From positions 124,001-188,000 of the forward strand of contig JAEWBQ010000004.1 of NCBI GenBank assembly GCA_023391075.1: 64,000 nucleotides of DNA, read 5' to 3'. Position numbers and translations under genes: made by a program. Numbering within the stretch: position 1 is the stretch's first letter; every line of letters starts with the position of its first letter. Below, in pieces: positions 16,065-25,004 of this stretch. The notes under the pieces are model-generated. The model was not told where the DNA came from and did not search any database. It saw only the letters and a program-made list of their open reading frames with translations. Source of the stretch: Candidatus Parcubacteria bacterium (lineage in GTDB: Bacteria; Patescibacteriota; Saccharimonadia; Saccharimonadales; Saccharimonadaceae).

Positions 16065-17014
16065 GCGCGTTTCTTTTCATCGAGATATTCACGGATTGAC
16101 AGCGCTGCTGTGGCGCCTTCGCCGACCGCACTGGCGATCTGCATCGTTGCACCGCTGCGCACGTCACCACTTGCAAATACGCCCGGCATCGTCGTCGCAA
16201 GATGTGCGTCAGTCTTAATGAGCCCCAGCTCATCCAGCTCGATACCGCTCCCCGCGAGGAACTGGGTATTCGGTTTTAGGCCAACAAATATGAATGCACC
16301 GTCCGTTTCGAAACGAATAGGCTGACCATCTTTGACAGCTGACACTGCCGTTACATGCCCGTCGGTCGTCACGATTTCAGTTGGCGTTACCCCGAGATGC
16401 ACGGTGATCTTACCTTCGTCGACGTATTGCTGCAGGTCGTGCTGTAGCACCTCGCTGGCTTTGAGAGTGCTGCGCACGAGCAGGTCGATGTGCGTCGTGT
16501 AGCGCGTCAAAAAGATCGCTTCTTGCACGGCCGAATTGCCGCCACCCACAACGACCAGCCGCTTGTCACGGTAAAACGCGCCGTCACAGGTCGCACAGTA
16601 ATGCACGCCTCGCCCATAATATTCGGCTTCACCCGGGATACCGAGTTTATTGTAGTCGCTACCCGTCGCGATCAAGACTGTATGCGCCTTGACCTCTTGA
16701 CCATCCACTGTCACCACCTTGACGCCGTCCTCGTCACGAAGCGCGGACACATCGCCAAAATCGATCTTAGCGCCGAAGCGTTCAGCTTGCTTTTCAAGCT
16801 GACCAGCGAGCGTCATCCCCTCGATACCGTCCGGGAATCCTGGATAGTTGTCGACTTGGTCGGTGACTGCAGCCAGCCCGCCGATGACGCCCTTTTCGTA
16901 AAGAATCGTTTCGATATCTTCGCGCGTCGTATAGACGGCAGCGGTCAAGGCGCTAGGCCCGGCGCCAATCATGACGACGTCATGAATATCGCTATTGCTG
17001 CTGTTGTTGTGCAT
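16061..17014 (-). CDS. trxB: Thioredoxin-disulfide reductase
   Basis: The 317-residue flavoprotein moves electrons from NADPH to thioredoxin. It has the FAD-binding GAGPSALTAA, the redox-active CATC near residue 135 (HYCATCDGAF), the NADPH-binding GGGNSAVQEA and the C-terminal FAD site FASGDVRSG. The N-terminal region up to residue 12 is Ser/Asn-rich. Its start lies 23 bases inside the upstream FKBP gene, so the two are translated from one transcript. Confidence 0.96.
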   Translation of the reverse strand: MHNNSSNSDIHDVVMIGAGPSALTAAVYTTREDIETILYEKGVIGGLAAVTDQVDNYPGFPDGIEGMTLAGQLEKQAERFGAKIDFGDVSALRDEDGVKVVTVDGQEVKAHTVLIATGSDYNKLGIPGEAEYYGRGVHYCATCDGAFYRDKRLVVVGGGNSAVQEAIFLTRYTTHIDLLVRSTLKASEVLQHDLQQYVDEGKITVHLGVTPTEIVTTDGHVTAVSAVKDGQPIRFETDGAFIFVGLKPNTQFLAGSGIELDELGLIKTDAHLATTMPGVFASGDVRSGATMQIASAVGEGATAALSIREYLDEKKRA

Positions 17015-17657
17015 AAAGATTCTTCAACTCCTCAGATGGCTGTGGCTGAGCGATCGCCTCTGGCTTTGGAATGACCATGATGATAAATTTCAATGGTGTG
17101 TTAGCTGGAATATCTGCGCCCTGGCCCGTGCTGCCGTATGCCTTGTCAGCCGGAATCGTCAGCTCACGAACGCCGCCGACTTTCATACCGTCGACGCCTT
17201 CAGTCCAGCCAGTAATTACTCCGCCGGGTTTCACATCAAGTGGCGCCTTGAGGGAGCTACCGTTAAACGAGCTGTCAAATACCTTACCTGACGGATTCCA
17301 CCCGATGTAGTAGGCGTAGAATTCGCTATCTTTCGTAAGCGCTTCACCGTCACCGACCTTCAGGTCATCTTTTTTAAGCTCGGTCACACTCGCTGCGTCA
17401 AATGCCGCCGGTTGCGACTGGTACGGCTTGAAACTGTCGTAATACTGCTTCGACAGTTCATCACCCTGCGCGTTTACCTTAGCCTGGTAGGCCTGAACCT
17501 GCTTTTGATAATCCGCCATCAGCTGCTGATAGCGCGACTGCTCGCTCGCTTGGTTTTTCGGTCCCAAAATCATCGCCGCAAACCCGGCGACCGTACCCAC
17601 CATCATGACGATAGCGATAATCCATATTCCAATACGCTGGCTCTGTTGTGTCGCCAT
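16992..17657 (-). CDS. Membrane-anchored FKBP-type peptidyl-prolyl isomerase
   Basis: The 221-residue protein has an N-terminal membrane anchor (residues 9-31), a Gln/Lys-rich coiled linker, then an FKBP domain with VFDSSF, GWTEGVDGMKVGG and the conserved AYG. FKBPs catalyse cis-trans isomerisation of prolyl bonds. The anchor orientation would place the domain outside, so it probably helps fold exported proteins. A Gln-rich tail ends the protein (YAQQQQQ). It is translated with trxB (23-base overlap), pointing to a joint role in redox and folding of envelope proteins. A strong ribosome site (GAGGAG) precedes ATG. Confidence 0.92.
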   Translation of the reverse strand: MATQQSQRIGIWIIAIVMMVGTVAGFAAMILGPKNQASEQSRYQQLMADYQKQVQAYQAKVNAQGDELSKQYYDSFKPYQSQPAAFDAASVTELKKDDLKVGDGEALTKDSEFYAYYIGWNPSGKVFDSSFNGSSLKAPLDVKPGGVITGWTEGVDGMKVGGVRELTIPADKAYGSTGQGADIPANTPLKFIIMVIPKPEAIAQPQPSEELKNLYAQQQQQ

Positions 17658-17693
17658 ACTTCTCCTCTTCCCTCACATATTCACGTTTCTATT

Positions 17694-17699
17694 AGTATA
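17694..17699 (-). promoter_or_regulatory. Candidate -10 box of the FKBP-trxB operon
   Basis: TATACT lies 36 bases before the FKBP start codon, giving a leader that contains GAGGAGAAG. Confidence 0.45.
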
Positions 17700-17732
17700 C
17701 CAGATATAGCGCCATCATGCGCCGCTAAAGCA

Positions 17733-18902
17733 CTACGATTGCTGCACGTCGTCTTCGTAGACGCGCGATGCCCGCCAAGCGCCGAGTGCATGCCCGAGCG
17801 GCAACACGTCGTGGTAACCCATAAAGTCTGCAGCGCGGCGCAGCATCGCGGCTGGCCAGCCGCTGAGACGCAACCAGTGCCACTCAAAGATTGCCCAGAA
17901 CGGTCCGACCGGCACCACTGTGGGTGGCTTAACCGCTTTGTAACGGCGTGGTGGCTGATCACTCACCTCACGGCGCAAATTCTTGGCGACGAAAATCGCA
18001 TCATGCAGTGCCGTCTGCGCCAGGCCGCCAAAAGGCGTCGCTGCATTATCGCCAATCACATAAATATTCTTGGCGGCACTCATATAGGCATCAACGGTCA
18101 CGCGGCCATTTGGCGCGAGATCGAAGACATCAGCATGATCCTTGAAGAACGGGTGATTCGTCACGCCCGACGTCCAGATGACAGTATGGCTCTTGATTGC
18201 CATGTCGCCCATTGTCAGCTGACCCGCAGATTCTGCTTTGACGACGGTACCTGTATGCACCATGACACCAAGCTTCGCCAGATGCCACGCCACCAGTTGA
18301 CTCGCGGTCTCACTCATGCGCGGCAGGACACGCGGCGACGCTTCAACGAGATCAATCTTGACGGTATGGTCCGTCACACCATACTGCTTACTAAGCCGCT
18401 TGAGGTACGCACCCATCGCAGCGGACAATTCAACGCCAGTCGGACCAGCGCCGACAACAACGAAGTGACTATCGGGCGACTTGCGTTTGAATTCATCGTG
18501 CAGATGCTGCTTAAGATGCTTGATTTCATCGGCCGATTTAATGCCATAAGCAAACTTATCCAGGCCCTTGATCCCAAAGTAGGTCGTCACGACACCCATT
18601 GCTAGAATCAGGCGGTCGTAGTGGTACGACGCGCCACTCTCACACGTGACGCTCTTGGCCTTCTTATCCAGCGTCGTCATCGTATCGTGCACCAGTGTCA
18701 CGCGCGGCTTACCCTCGAATACGGTCGCGAGCGGCACCCATGACTCCAGGTGGCTGTGCCCTGTTGCTGTTGAGTAAAGTGCCGGGTAGTACTGAAAATC
18801 CGTCTTGTCACTGATGAGTGTTACCTCGATTTGCGGCTGCTTACTCAGCTCCAATGCCGCCTTAACTCCTGCAAACCCACCACCAACAATTACTACTTTC
18901 AT
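17733..18902 (-). CDS. ndh: Type II NADH dehydrogenase (NDH-2)
   Basis: The 389-residue flavoprotein has two Rossmann motifs, GGGFAGVKAALEL at the N-terminus for FAD and VVGAGPTGVELSAAM near residue 150 for NADH, and the FAD-contacting GDNA near residue 295. NDH-2 oxidises NADH and reduces membrane quinone without pumping protons. The C-terminal third has a hydrophobic stretch (VGPFWAIFEWHW) suited to membrane attachment. It sits beside the cyo operon on the same strand and is the obvious electron donor to it. GGAG lies upstream of ATG. Confidence 0.92.
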   Translation of the reverse strand: MKVVIVGGGFAGVKAALELSKQPQIEVTLISDKTDFQYYPALYSTATGHSHLESWVPLATVFEGKPRVTLVHDTMTTLDKKAKSVTCESGASYHYDRLILAMGVVTTYFGIKGLDKFAYGIKSADEIKHLKQHLHDEFKRKSPDSHFVVVGAGPTGVELSAAMGAYLKRLSKQYGVTDHTVKIDLVEASPRVLPRMSETASQLVAWHLAKLGVMVHTGTVVKAESAGQLTMGDMAIKSHTVIWTSGVTNHPFFKDHADVFDLAPNGRVTVDAYMSAAKNIYVIGDNAATPFGGLAQTALHDAIFVAKNLRREVSDQPPRRYKAVKPPTVVPVGPFWAIFEWHWLRLSGWPAAMLRRAADFMGYHDVLPLGHALGAWRASRVYEDDVQQS

Positions 18903-18932
18903 GTCTCTCCGTCTCTTCTGTTGTTCGTTATA

Positions 18933-19202
18933 TTATTCTGATTTTTGCTGGCGCAGCTGCTGTGCTGCCCTCTGACGCGCACCGTAGGCAATCGCCCCAA
19001 GCGCCATCAGGTACGCAAGCCCGCTCATGCACGTATGAGTCATCTGAGCCGGCTCCACAATGCCAAGGAGGATCCCAGATGCCACCGTCGCGGCCGCCAG
19101 TCCGTAACTGCTATTTTGTAACTGGCGCGACGAATTCCAGATTGTCGCCAAGCTGACAAGCAGGCTGGCGGCCGCAATCAATACATGAACCATAACCATC
19201 AT
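18933..19202 (-). CDS. Small membrane protein, 89 aa, between ndh and cyoE
   Basis: I do not recognise a family. The 89-residue product has three hydrophobic segments (about residues 2-20, 30-48 and 55-75) and a charged Arg/Gln C-terminus. An upstream in-frame start overlaps cyoE, but a TATACT box ends 7 bases before ATG 19202, so that start is chosen. Location inside the respiratory cluster suggests an accessory role for the oxidase or NDH-2, but nothing in the sequence proves it. Confidence 0.6.
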   Translation of the reverse strand: MMVMVHVLIAAASLLVSLATIWNSSRQLQNSSYGLAAATVASGILLGIVEPAQMTHTCMSGLAYLMALGAIAYGARQRAAQQLRQQKSE

Positions 19203-19209
19203 ACGCACC

Positions 19210-19215
19210 AGTATA
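19210..19215 (-). promoter_or_regulatory. Leaderless -10 box of the 89-aa membrane protein
   Basis: TATACT ends 7 bases before ATG 19202, just past the cyoE coding end. Confidence 0.5.
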
Positions 19216-19221
19216 CCATCA

Positions 19222-20085
19222 TTACGGCGCAAACCCGCCTATCGCGATTGCCCCACACATCACAAGGAGCACCACCAGTGATACGCCGAACATTTTGCGC
19301 GCCCACTTGGCGTCTTCTAACTGGTAATTCCGCCATCCTGTCACGACCCACCAGAGCCCGGTCAGCACCATGATAAATGCATACATTAGCCCTGTCACCC
19401 GCAGCAGCGACAATAGTGGTGCGACAAGCAAGAAAAGCCACACGCCCACATACAGCTGGCGTTTGGTACTTGCCATCCCCTTAGTGACCGACCACACTGG
19501 TATGCCAGCAGCTCGGTAATCGTCCCGGCGAAACATCGCAATCGCATAGAAATGCCCCAGCTGCCACAACGCCATCATCATAAACAATACGAACGTCGTC
19601 GCATCAAGCCGTCCGGTAATTGCCGTGTACCCGGCGACTGGCGGCAGCGCACCCGGAAGTGTGCCGATAATCGTACTCCATATCGTCCGGCGCTTCGCTG
19701 CACCGTAGATAACCACGTACGATAAATATGCCACGACGCCGAGTAGCAGCGTCAGCGTATTCGTGAGCAGAAAAAGGCAGCTAAACCCGATGGCCCCCAA
19801 AGCAGCCGCATAGACAAGTGCTGCACGCTTACCAATGACACCCGTCACGACCTCACGTTTTTTAGTGCGTGACATTTTTGCGTCAATCTTCTCATCAAGA
19901 ACATTATTGACCGCGCAGGCCGAGCCGATAACCGCCGCAATGCCCAAGGTCAATCCGACGACAACTGCGCCGTCCCAGTTGCCCGTAACGGCAATACCGA
20001 GCAACAAACCAGCTACTGCCGCAATAGTGTTGCTGATGGTAATACCCGGCTTCAAGAGCCGCCAATATGCGCGACCTCGCTTCAC
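19222..20085 (-). CDS. cyoE: Protoheme IX farnesyltransferase (heme o synthase)
   Basis: CyoE attaches a farnesyl group to heme b, making the heme o needed by bo3 oxidase. The 287-residue UbiA-type membrane protein has about eight hydrophobic helices and the prenyl diphosphate/Mg motif NNVLDEKIDAKMSRTKKR (NxxxD..D) near residues 61-78, plus a second Asp-rich loop around residue 170 (FRRDDYRAAG). It starts with GTG immediately at the cyoD stop. No heme biosynthesis gene occurs in the window, so heme b would come from elsewhere in the genome or the host. Confidence 0.95.
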   Translation of the reverse strand: MKRGRAYWRLLKPGITISNTIAAVAGLLLGIAVTGNWDGAVVVGLTLGIAAVIGSACAVNNVLDEKIDAKMSRTKKREVVTGVIGKRAALVYAAALGAIGFSCLFLLTNTLTLLLGVVAYLSYVVIYGAAKRRTIWSTIIGTLPGALPPVAGYTAITGRLDATTFVLFMMMALWQLGHFYAIAMFRRDDYRAAGIPVWSVTKGMASTKRQLYVGVWLFLLVAPLLSLLRVTGLMYAFIMVLTGLWWVVTGWRNYQLEDAKWARKMFGVSLVVLLVMCGAIAIGGFAP

Positions 20086-20445
20086 CTAAAAGCCCTTTTT
20101 TGCCTGAGCCTTCATATACGTGTCCATTTGTTGCGGCGTCATCATCATATTGTAGTTAAGGTGATACATAATCCAGAGCGAACCGATGACGATTACCAAC
20201 ACCATGACAGCCGTAAATAACAGTGCGGTTAAGCGCCAGCGCGGTTTCGCCTCTTCGCCGACATGCAAAAAGAATGTGAGCTGAATCCATAGCTGCACGA
20301 CTGCGAACAACATTAGTAATGCAACCAGCCATCCGCCCATCAGGATACGTGATTGCACCAATGAAAAAGCGGCGGCGGTCATAATCAGCGCCCCAATGAA
20401 CCCGCCAACATACTTGAGCACCGCTGACTTCATCGTTTTATCCAT
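20086..20445 (-). CDS. cyoD: Cytochrome bo3 quinol oxidase subunit IV
   Basis: The 119-residue protein has the three transmembrane helices of CyoD and the family's QLWIQLTFFLHV stretch in the second helix. In E. coli CyoD helps assemble subunit I with copper. It lies between cyoC (1-base gap) and cyoE in the standard cyoABCDE order. The hydrophilic C-terminus is Met-rich (NYNMMMTPQQM), more so than usual, which might relate to copper handling; that is a guess. Confidence 0.93.
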   Translation of the reverse strand: MDKTMKSAVLKYVGGFIGALIMTAAAFSLVQSRILMGGWLVALLMLFAVVQLWIQLTFFLHVGEEAKPRWRLTALLFTAVMVLVIVIGSLWIMYHLNYNMMMTPQQMDTYMKAQAKKGF

Positions 20446-20446
20446 C

Positions 20447-21025
20447 CTATGCCACCCCCATCAAATAGACGATCGTAAAAATAAAAATCCAAATCACGTC
20501 CAGGAAATGCCAGAACATCGCGGCAAGCGTCAGGCGACGCAGCTGAGCCGGTGACGCACCACTAAAGATATAGCGTACCGTCAGGACACTTAACCAAATA
20601 AGCCCTACCAAAATATGCGCTCCGTGAGTTCCGACTAGCGTAAAGAACGCTGACAAAAATGCGCTTCGCTGCCAACCAGCCCCATCGACGACTAACTGAT
20701 GGAATTCGGTTAACTCCATCGTGAGGAACGCAAGCCCCAGCAGGATCGTCACAGCAAGCAAACACAGTGATAACGCGCGCTTACCATACCGCGCTCCGAG
20801 CAGCGCAAGTCCGACCGTCATACTGCTTAGCAACAAAATGATCGTCTCAACTAACACGAACGGCAAATGAAACAACTGAGCACCCTCAGGGCCGCCGTTA
20901 TACCCGTTTGCACCGCCACGTAACACCACGAACGTTGCGAACAGGCTGCCAAACAGCAGGCAGTCGGTCATCAGATAAATCCAAAATCCTAACGAAGATT
21001 TTTCGGTACGTTGTATTTCACTCAT
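20447..21025 (-). CDS. cyoC: Cytochrome bo3 quinol oxidase subunit III
   Basis: The 192-residue protein has five predicted helices and the subunit III signatures [18 protein letters not shown] near the start and [12 protein letters not shown] near residue 125. It supports proton uptake and stability of subunit I. ATG 21025 overlaps the cyoB stop by 4 bases (ATGA); a longer frame reaching into cyoB was rejected. The length is close to E. coli CyoC. Confidence 0.95.
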   Translation of the reverse strand: MSEIQRTEKSSLGFWIYLMTDCLLFGSLFATFVVLRGGANGYNGGPEGAQLFHLPFVLVETIILLLSSMTVGLALLGARYGKRALSLCLLAVTILLGLAFLTMELTEFHQLVVDGAGWQRSAFLSAFFTLVGTHGAHILVGLIWLSVLTVRYIFSGASPAQLRRLTLAAMFWHFLDVIWIFIFTIVYLMGVA

Positions 21026-23016
21026 GCGGTCACTCCTCTCGTACGGCGGACGGTGTCGAGTCGCTCCAATTCCTTGGCCGTCACGACGTACTCCGTGTCG
21101 TCGGTCGTCAACCGAACGATCAGTAATACAACCAGCGCCGCAAAACTGCCGAGCGCCATCCACCATATGTGCCAGATCAGACCGAAGCCGATCACAAACG
21201 CAGCAGCAGCGATCACCATCCCCATGCCCGTGTTCTTCGGCAACTCGATGTCCTGATATACAGGAGCTTTTGGCATGTGACCCTTCCTACGCGCCTGCTT
21301 ATCTTCCCACCATTGATCACGAGCTGTCACGTGGGGTGTCACGGCAAAGTTATAAAACGGTGCCGGTGACGGAACTGACCATTCAAGCGTGCGCCCGTTC
21401 CATGGATCACCCGTCTTGTCGGCCAACTCCTTGCGTTTCCAAATGCTCACTGCCAGCTGCAATAACTGCAGTCCAATACCTAGCGCAAGGATCATCACCC
21501 CAACTCCCGCCACGATAAACAAACCCTGCCAACCCGTGGAGGCTTCGTAGTGATCAAGCCGACGCGCCGCACCCATGAAGCCAAGAGCATACAGCGGCAA
21601 GAATGCCACCAAGAAACCAAGCGCCCAGCACCAAGCGGCCGCCTTACCCAACCCCTCGTGGAGCCGGAAGCCAAAGATCTTTGGGAACCAATAGGTTAAG
21701 CCGGCAAAATAACCAAACACGACGCCGCCGATGATCACGTTATGGAAATGCGCCACCAAAAACAGCGTGTTGTGCACCTGAAAGTCGATTGCCGGCACCG
21801 ACATGAGTACGCCCGTCACGCCACCAATGGTAAACGTCATGACGAACGACATGAACCAAAACATCGGCGAAGCAAAGTGAATCCGCCCACGATACATCGT
21901 AAACAGCCAGTTGAAAATCTTCACGCCAGTTGGAATGGCGATGATCATCGTGGTGATACCAAAGAACGCATTGACATTCGCCCCAGCGCCCATCGTGAAG
22001 AAGTGATGAAGCCAGACGATAAATGACAAAAACGTAATCGCGAACAGGGCGCCCACCATCGTCTTGTACCCGAATAGCCGCTTACGCGCAAAAGTCGGTA
22101 CGATTTCCGAAAATATCCCAAATGCCGGCAAAATCAATATGTACACTTCCGGGTGTCCCCATGCCCAAATAAGATTGATATACATCATTGGGTTACCGCC
22201 CGCCATCGACGTAAAGAAATGCATCTCCATCAGACGATCGAGCGATAGCATACCGAGCGTGGCGGTCAGGATCGGAAAGGCAAAGATCACCAGCAGCATC
22301 GCCACCAGTACGCTCCATGCAAACACCGGCATTTTCATCAGTGTCATACCTGGCGCACGCAGTTTCACGATCGTCACGATGAAATTAATACCCGACATCA
22401 GGCTGCCAACGCCGGCTATCTGCAACGCCCATATCCAGTAGTCGACACCCACGCCGGGACTGTAGGCGAGTTCTGTCAGCGGTGGATAACCTAGCCAGCC
22501 ACCCGTTGAGAACTCCCCGATCACAAGTGATAGATTCATCAGCACCATACCTGCGACAAACAGCCAGAAACTCAGCGAGTTCATAAACGGAAACGCCACG
22601 TCGCGGGCGCCGATCATCAGTGGCAGTACGAGGTTAATAATCCCAAACATGAGGCCCATTGCCACGAAGAAAATCATGATGCTGCCATGGGCCGAAAAAA
22701 CCTGCTGGAACATATCCGAGTCGATCATCCCCGGCTGACTTGCCGCCAGCGCCTGCTGCATGCGGATCATGCCTGCATCGGCGACACCACGTAGCAGCAT
22801 GATAACTGCGACACTGATATACATGACACCGATCTTTTTGGCATCCAGTGATGTCAGCCAATTTTTATAGAGCCATTTCCACTTCTTGAAGTAAAACAGC
22901 AACCCGATAATTGCCAGTGTTCCAAGCACCAGCATCGCTGCGCCGCCCTGCGTAATGATATTATGGGGCAGCGCATCCCAACTGAGTCGCCCGAGTATAT
23001 TTCCAAATAATTGCAT
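21022..23016 (-). CDS. cyoB: Cytochrome bo3 quinol oxidase subunit I
   Basis: The catalytic subunit (664 residues) reduces oxygen to water with electrons from quinol and pumps protons. All key ligands are present: His110 and His426 for low-spin heme, His424 for heme o3, and His289, His338 and His339 for CuB. Tyr293 is placed to form the His-Tyr crosslink, and Glu291 in GHPEVY is the proton-channel glutamate of type A1 oxidases. Fourteen to fifteen helices are expected. It overlaps cyoA by one base and cyoC by four. Confidence 0.98.
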   Translation of the reverse strand: MQLFGNILGRLSWDALPHNIITQGGAAMLVLGTLAIIGLLFYFKKWKWLYKNWLTSLDAKKIGVMYISVAVIMLLRGVADAGMIRMQQALAASQPGMIDSDMFQQVFSAHGSIMIFFVAMGLMFGIINLVLPLMIGARDVAFPFMNSLSFWLFVAGMVLMNLSLVIGEFSTGGWLGYPPLTELAYSPGVGVDYWIWALQIAGVGSLMSGINFIVTIVKLRAPGMTLMKMPVFAWSVLVAMLLVIFAFPILTATLGMLSLDRLMEMHFFTSMAGGNPMMYINLIWAWGHPEVYILILPAFGIFSEIVPTFARKRLFGYKTMVGALFAITFLSFIVWLHHFFTMGAGANVNAFFGITTMIIAIPTGVKIFNWLFTMYRGRIHFASPMFWFMSFVMTFTIGGVTGVLMSVPAIDFQVHNTLFLVAHFHNVIIGGVVFGYFAGLTYWFPKIFGFRLHEGLGKAAAWCWALGFLVAFLPLYALGFMGAARRLDHYEASTGWQGLFIVAGVGVMILALGIGLQLLQLAVSIWKRKELADKTGDPWNGRTLEWSVPSPAPFYNFAVTPHVTARDQWWEDKQARRKGHMPKAPVYQDIELPKNTGMGMVIAAAAFVIGFGLIWHIWWMALGSFAALVVLLIVRLTTDDTEYVVTAKELERLDTVRRTRGVTA

Positions 23017-23933
23017 TATGCCCCTCCTGCTCCATGTACATGATCGTGTCCGTCGCTTGGCGCCATATACTTCATGATGACACTGTCGTATAGCTCTTGG
23101 TCAGCCAGTGCGAAGTAGCGCGGCGCTGTCTCACTCGCCGGTTGCGCCAACTGGTCATAACGACCTTGGTCCAGCTGGCCGCCCGTCGTTTTGACTGTGC
23201 GCACCCATGCGTCAAAATCGTTTTGCGTAACCGCCTGGGTACTAAAGGCCATGTCAGCATAGCCCTTGCCACTAATATTGACTGATGAACCTTTATACGT
23301 CCCTGCCGTATTTGCCATCAAATGGAGCTGCGTCGACATGCCGCTCATGGCGTATACCTGGCCACCTAAGCTTGGAATCCAAAACGAATTCATCGGCGCG
23401 TCGGACGTAATCTCGAAGTTTACCGGCACATTGACCGGCATGCGTAGGTCATTTGTCGTCGCGATACCGTAATCAGGGTAAATAAACAGCCACTTCCACT
23501 GTAGCGCCACTACCTGGACGTGCAGCGGTTTAACCTTCGAATCGAGCGCACGGAACGGATCGAGGCTATGACTGCTCTGCCAGGCAATCGTACCTAGGAT
23601 ACCAATAATCGCACAAGGAATACCCCACCATAGCAGCTCAAGCCACTTGTTTTCCTGCCAGTCAGGCATATAGCGCGCCTTGTGATTACCTTCGCGGTAC
23701 TTCCAGGCAAATAGCCACAGCATAACAAACACCGGCACCACCACGACGACTGAGAGCCCGAGTGTGAATAGCAACAAGTCCCGCTGCTGCGCAGCAATCG
23801 TACCCTTCGGCTGCAAAACGTCTATCGTGACATGCGAAAAGTACATTACGCAAAGCGTGATGATCACCGCCAGCACTATAGCTGCCGCCGCGATGATACC
23901 CCGTCGTAATACCCGCCGTTTTTGCGTACTCAT
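23016..23933 (-). CDS. cyoA: Cytochrome bo3 quinol oxidase subunit II
   Basis: The 305-residue subunit II has two N-terminal helices and a periplasmic cupredoxin domain with [20 protein letters not shown], very like E. coli CyoA. The CuA-binding Cys pair of cytochrome c oxidases is missing, as expected for a quinol oxidase. The start chosen is ATG 23933: TACAAT with a -35 TTACCA at 17 bases ends 9 bases upstream, and the longer frame would overlap the divergent promoter at 23984. The C-terminus is Gly/His-rich ([11 protein letters not shown]). It is first in cyoABCDE. Confidence 0.95.
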   Translation of the reverse strand: MSTQKRRVLRRGIIAAAAIVLAVIITLCVMYFSHVTIDVLQPKGTIAAQQRDLLLFTLGLSVVVVVPVFVMLWLFAWKYREGNHKARYMPDWQENKWLELLWWGIPCAIIGILGTIAWQSSHSLDPFRALDSKVKPLHVQVVALQWKWLFIYPDYGIATTNDLRMPVNVPVNFEITSDAPMNSFWIPSLGGQVYAMSGMSTQLHLMANTAGTYKGSSVNISGKGYADMAFSTQAVTQNDFDAWVRTVKTTGGQLDQGRYDQLAQPASETAPRYFALADQELYDSVIMKYMAPSDGHDHVHGAGGA

Positions 23934-23942
23934 GTTGGTGTC

Positions 23943-23971
23943 ATTGTACGCTATTTCGGGCATTTTGGTAA
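23943..23971 (-). promoter_or_regulatory. Promoter of the cyo operon, near-leaderless
   Basis: TTACCA (23966-23971), 17 bases, TACAAT (23943-23948), ending 9 bases before cyoA ATG 23933. The predicted leader is about 3 nt. Confidence 0.6.
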
Positions 23972-23983
23972 TAGTGCTTATCT

Positions 23984-24012
23984 TTGACATTGCTGCGATA
24001 CGCCACTATAAC
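23984..24012 (+). promoter_or_regulatory. Promoter of the PH-like membrane protein
   Basis: TTGACA (23984-23989), 17 bases, TATAAC (24007-24012). It is divergent from cyoA and gives a leader of about 50 nt with AAAGGGGG before ATG 24068. Confidence 0.8.
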
Positions 24013-24067
24013 TAGCTATAGGCCGAGATGTTCTCGGCAGCATTCCTTTCGAAAGGGGGTCATCTCG

Positions 24068-24925
24068 ATGACCAGCCATAGCGACGAGCCGGACCCAGAT
24101 CAATCCACCCAGGAGATCCCGATTACTCAACCAACCCGGCAGCCAGACTGGCGCGAGCAGCCGGTTGTCGTCAGACCAATGGGCGAAGCAAAAGATTTTG
24201 GCGCCACACGGCAAGTGCCGCCGGAAACCACAGGCACTAAACCGTTCACGCCGCTCCGGCGACAACCCTTCAAGGGTGTTCGTTTCGCCTTTAAGAATCC
24301 GGTCGCTACCGCAACCTTCTATGTCAACGAGGGGGTGAAGCGCCAAAAGGATTTTCGCAAGAAAGAGCGACACCTCACCGTCATCAAGAATGGTGCGACT
24401 GATACGGCACTCATCCCGAAGCTCGACTTCATCCCCGAAGACGGCGAGGATGAAATCCGTTACCTCGAACGGCGACACTGGATGTACTTCGGGAGAGTTG
24501 CTATTCCGCACGCGCTCCTGTGGTTGACGGCAAGCACTCTTTACGTTTCGTACGGACTTGACCGTTACGCCGGCGACAGGGGGCTGATCGTACTAGGCCT
24601 GTGGTTCATAGCATGGACGGTGTATGTCGGTCTTGCATTTCTGCATTGGTACTGCGTGTATATCCTGATTACCAATACTCGCCTATACTGTGTCCGCAAC
24701 TACCCGCTCATCAACTTGCCTGTGCTCGATCAGCACCTGGCAACAATGAGCGAGACGACGATCACACCCATGCCCGTTCGTCTCCTTGCGAATCATGGCT
24801 TTGATTTTGCTAAGCTGACAGCCTCTGTCATCGGCGGCGGCAAAAGCGTGGAATGGCTCACCAAGCAGGGCTTTAGTTTTTTGAAGCATCCCATGGTGCT
24901 CCAGAGTATCACGCGTCCGAGCTAG
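24068..24925 (+). CDS. Membrane protein with a possible bacterial PH-like domain, 285 aa
   Basis: The N-terminal 110 residues are charged and Pro-rich (disordered). They are followed by RHWMYFGRVAIPHALLWL, with two hydrophobic helices around residues 145-190, then YILITNTRLYCVRNYPLINL, which resembles the start of bacterial PH (YdbS/bPH2-like) domains, and a C-terminal amphipathic part. The function is unknown. Start is ATG 24068 after a very strong GAAAGGGGG ribosome site; the longer frame has no ribosome site and overlaps the promoter. It is a single-gene unit with its own promoter and terminator. Confidence 0.65.
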   Translation: MTSHSDEPDPDQSTQEIPITQPTRQPDWREQPVVVRPMGEAKDFGATRQVPPETTGTKPFTPLRRQPFKGVRFAFKNPVATATFYVNEGVKRQKDFRKKERHLTVIKNGATDTALIPKLDFIPEDGEDEIRYLERRHWMYFGRVAIPHALLWLTASTLYVSYGLDRYAGDRGLIVLGLWFIAWTVYVGLAFLHWYCVYILITNTRLYCVRNYPLINLPVLDQHLATMSETTITPMPVRLLANHGFDFAKLTASVIGGGKSVEWLTKQGFSFLKHPMVLQSITRPS

Positions 24926-24948
24926 TCAATATCCCCACGAACGGAATA

Positions 24949-24992
24949 CCCCCTATCGTATCGCTGCGAAGCGACATGACAGGGGGATTTTT
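24949..24992 (+). terminator. Terminator of the PH-like protein gene
   Basis: Seventeen-base arms (24949-24965, 24970-24986) with two mismatches, a GCGA loop and a five-T run. Confidence 0.88.
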
Positions 24993-25004
24993 CCTTTAAT
25001 GCAA

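Noticed and set aside
17412..18605. 397-codon plus-strand open frame
   Set aside because: It is antisense to ndh and the start of the FKBP gene; composition is His/Arg-rich and unlike a folded protein.
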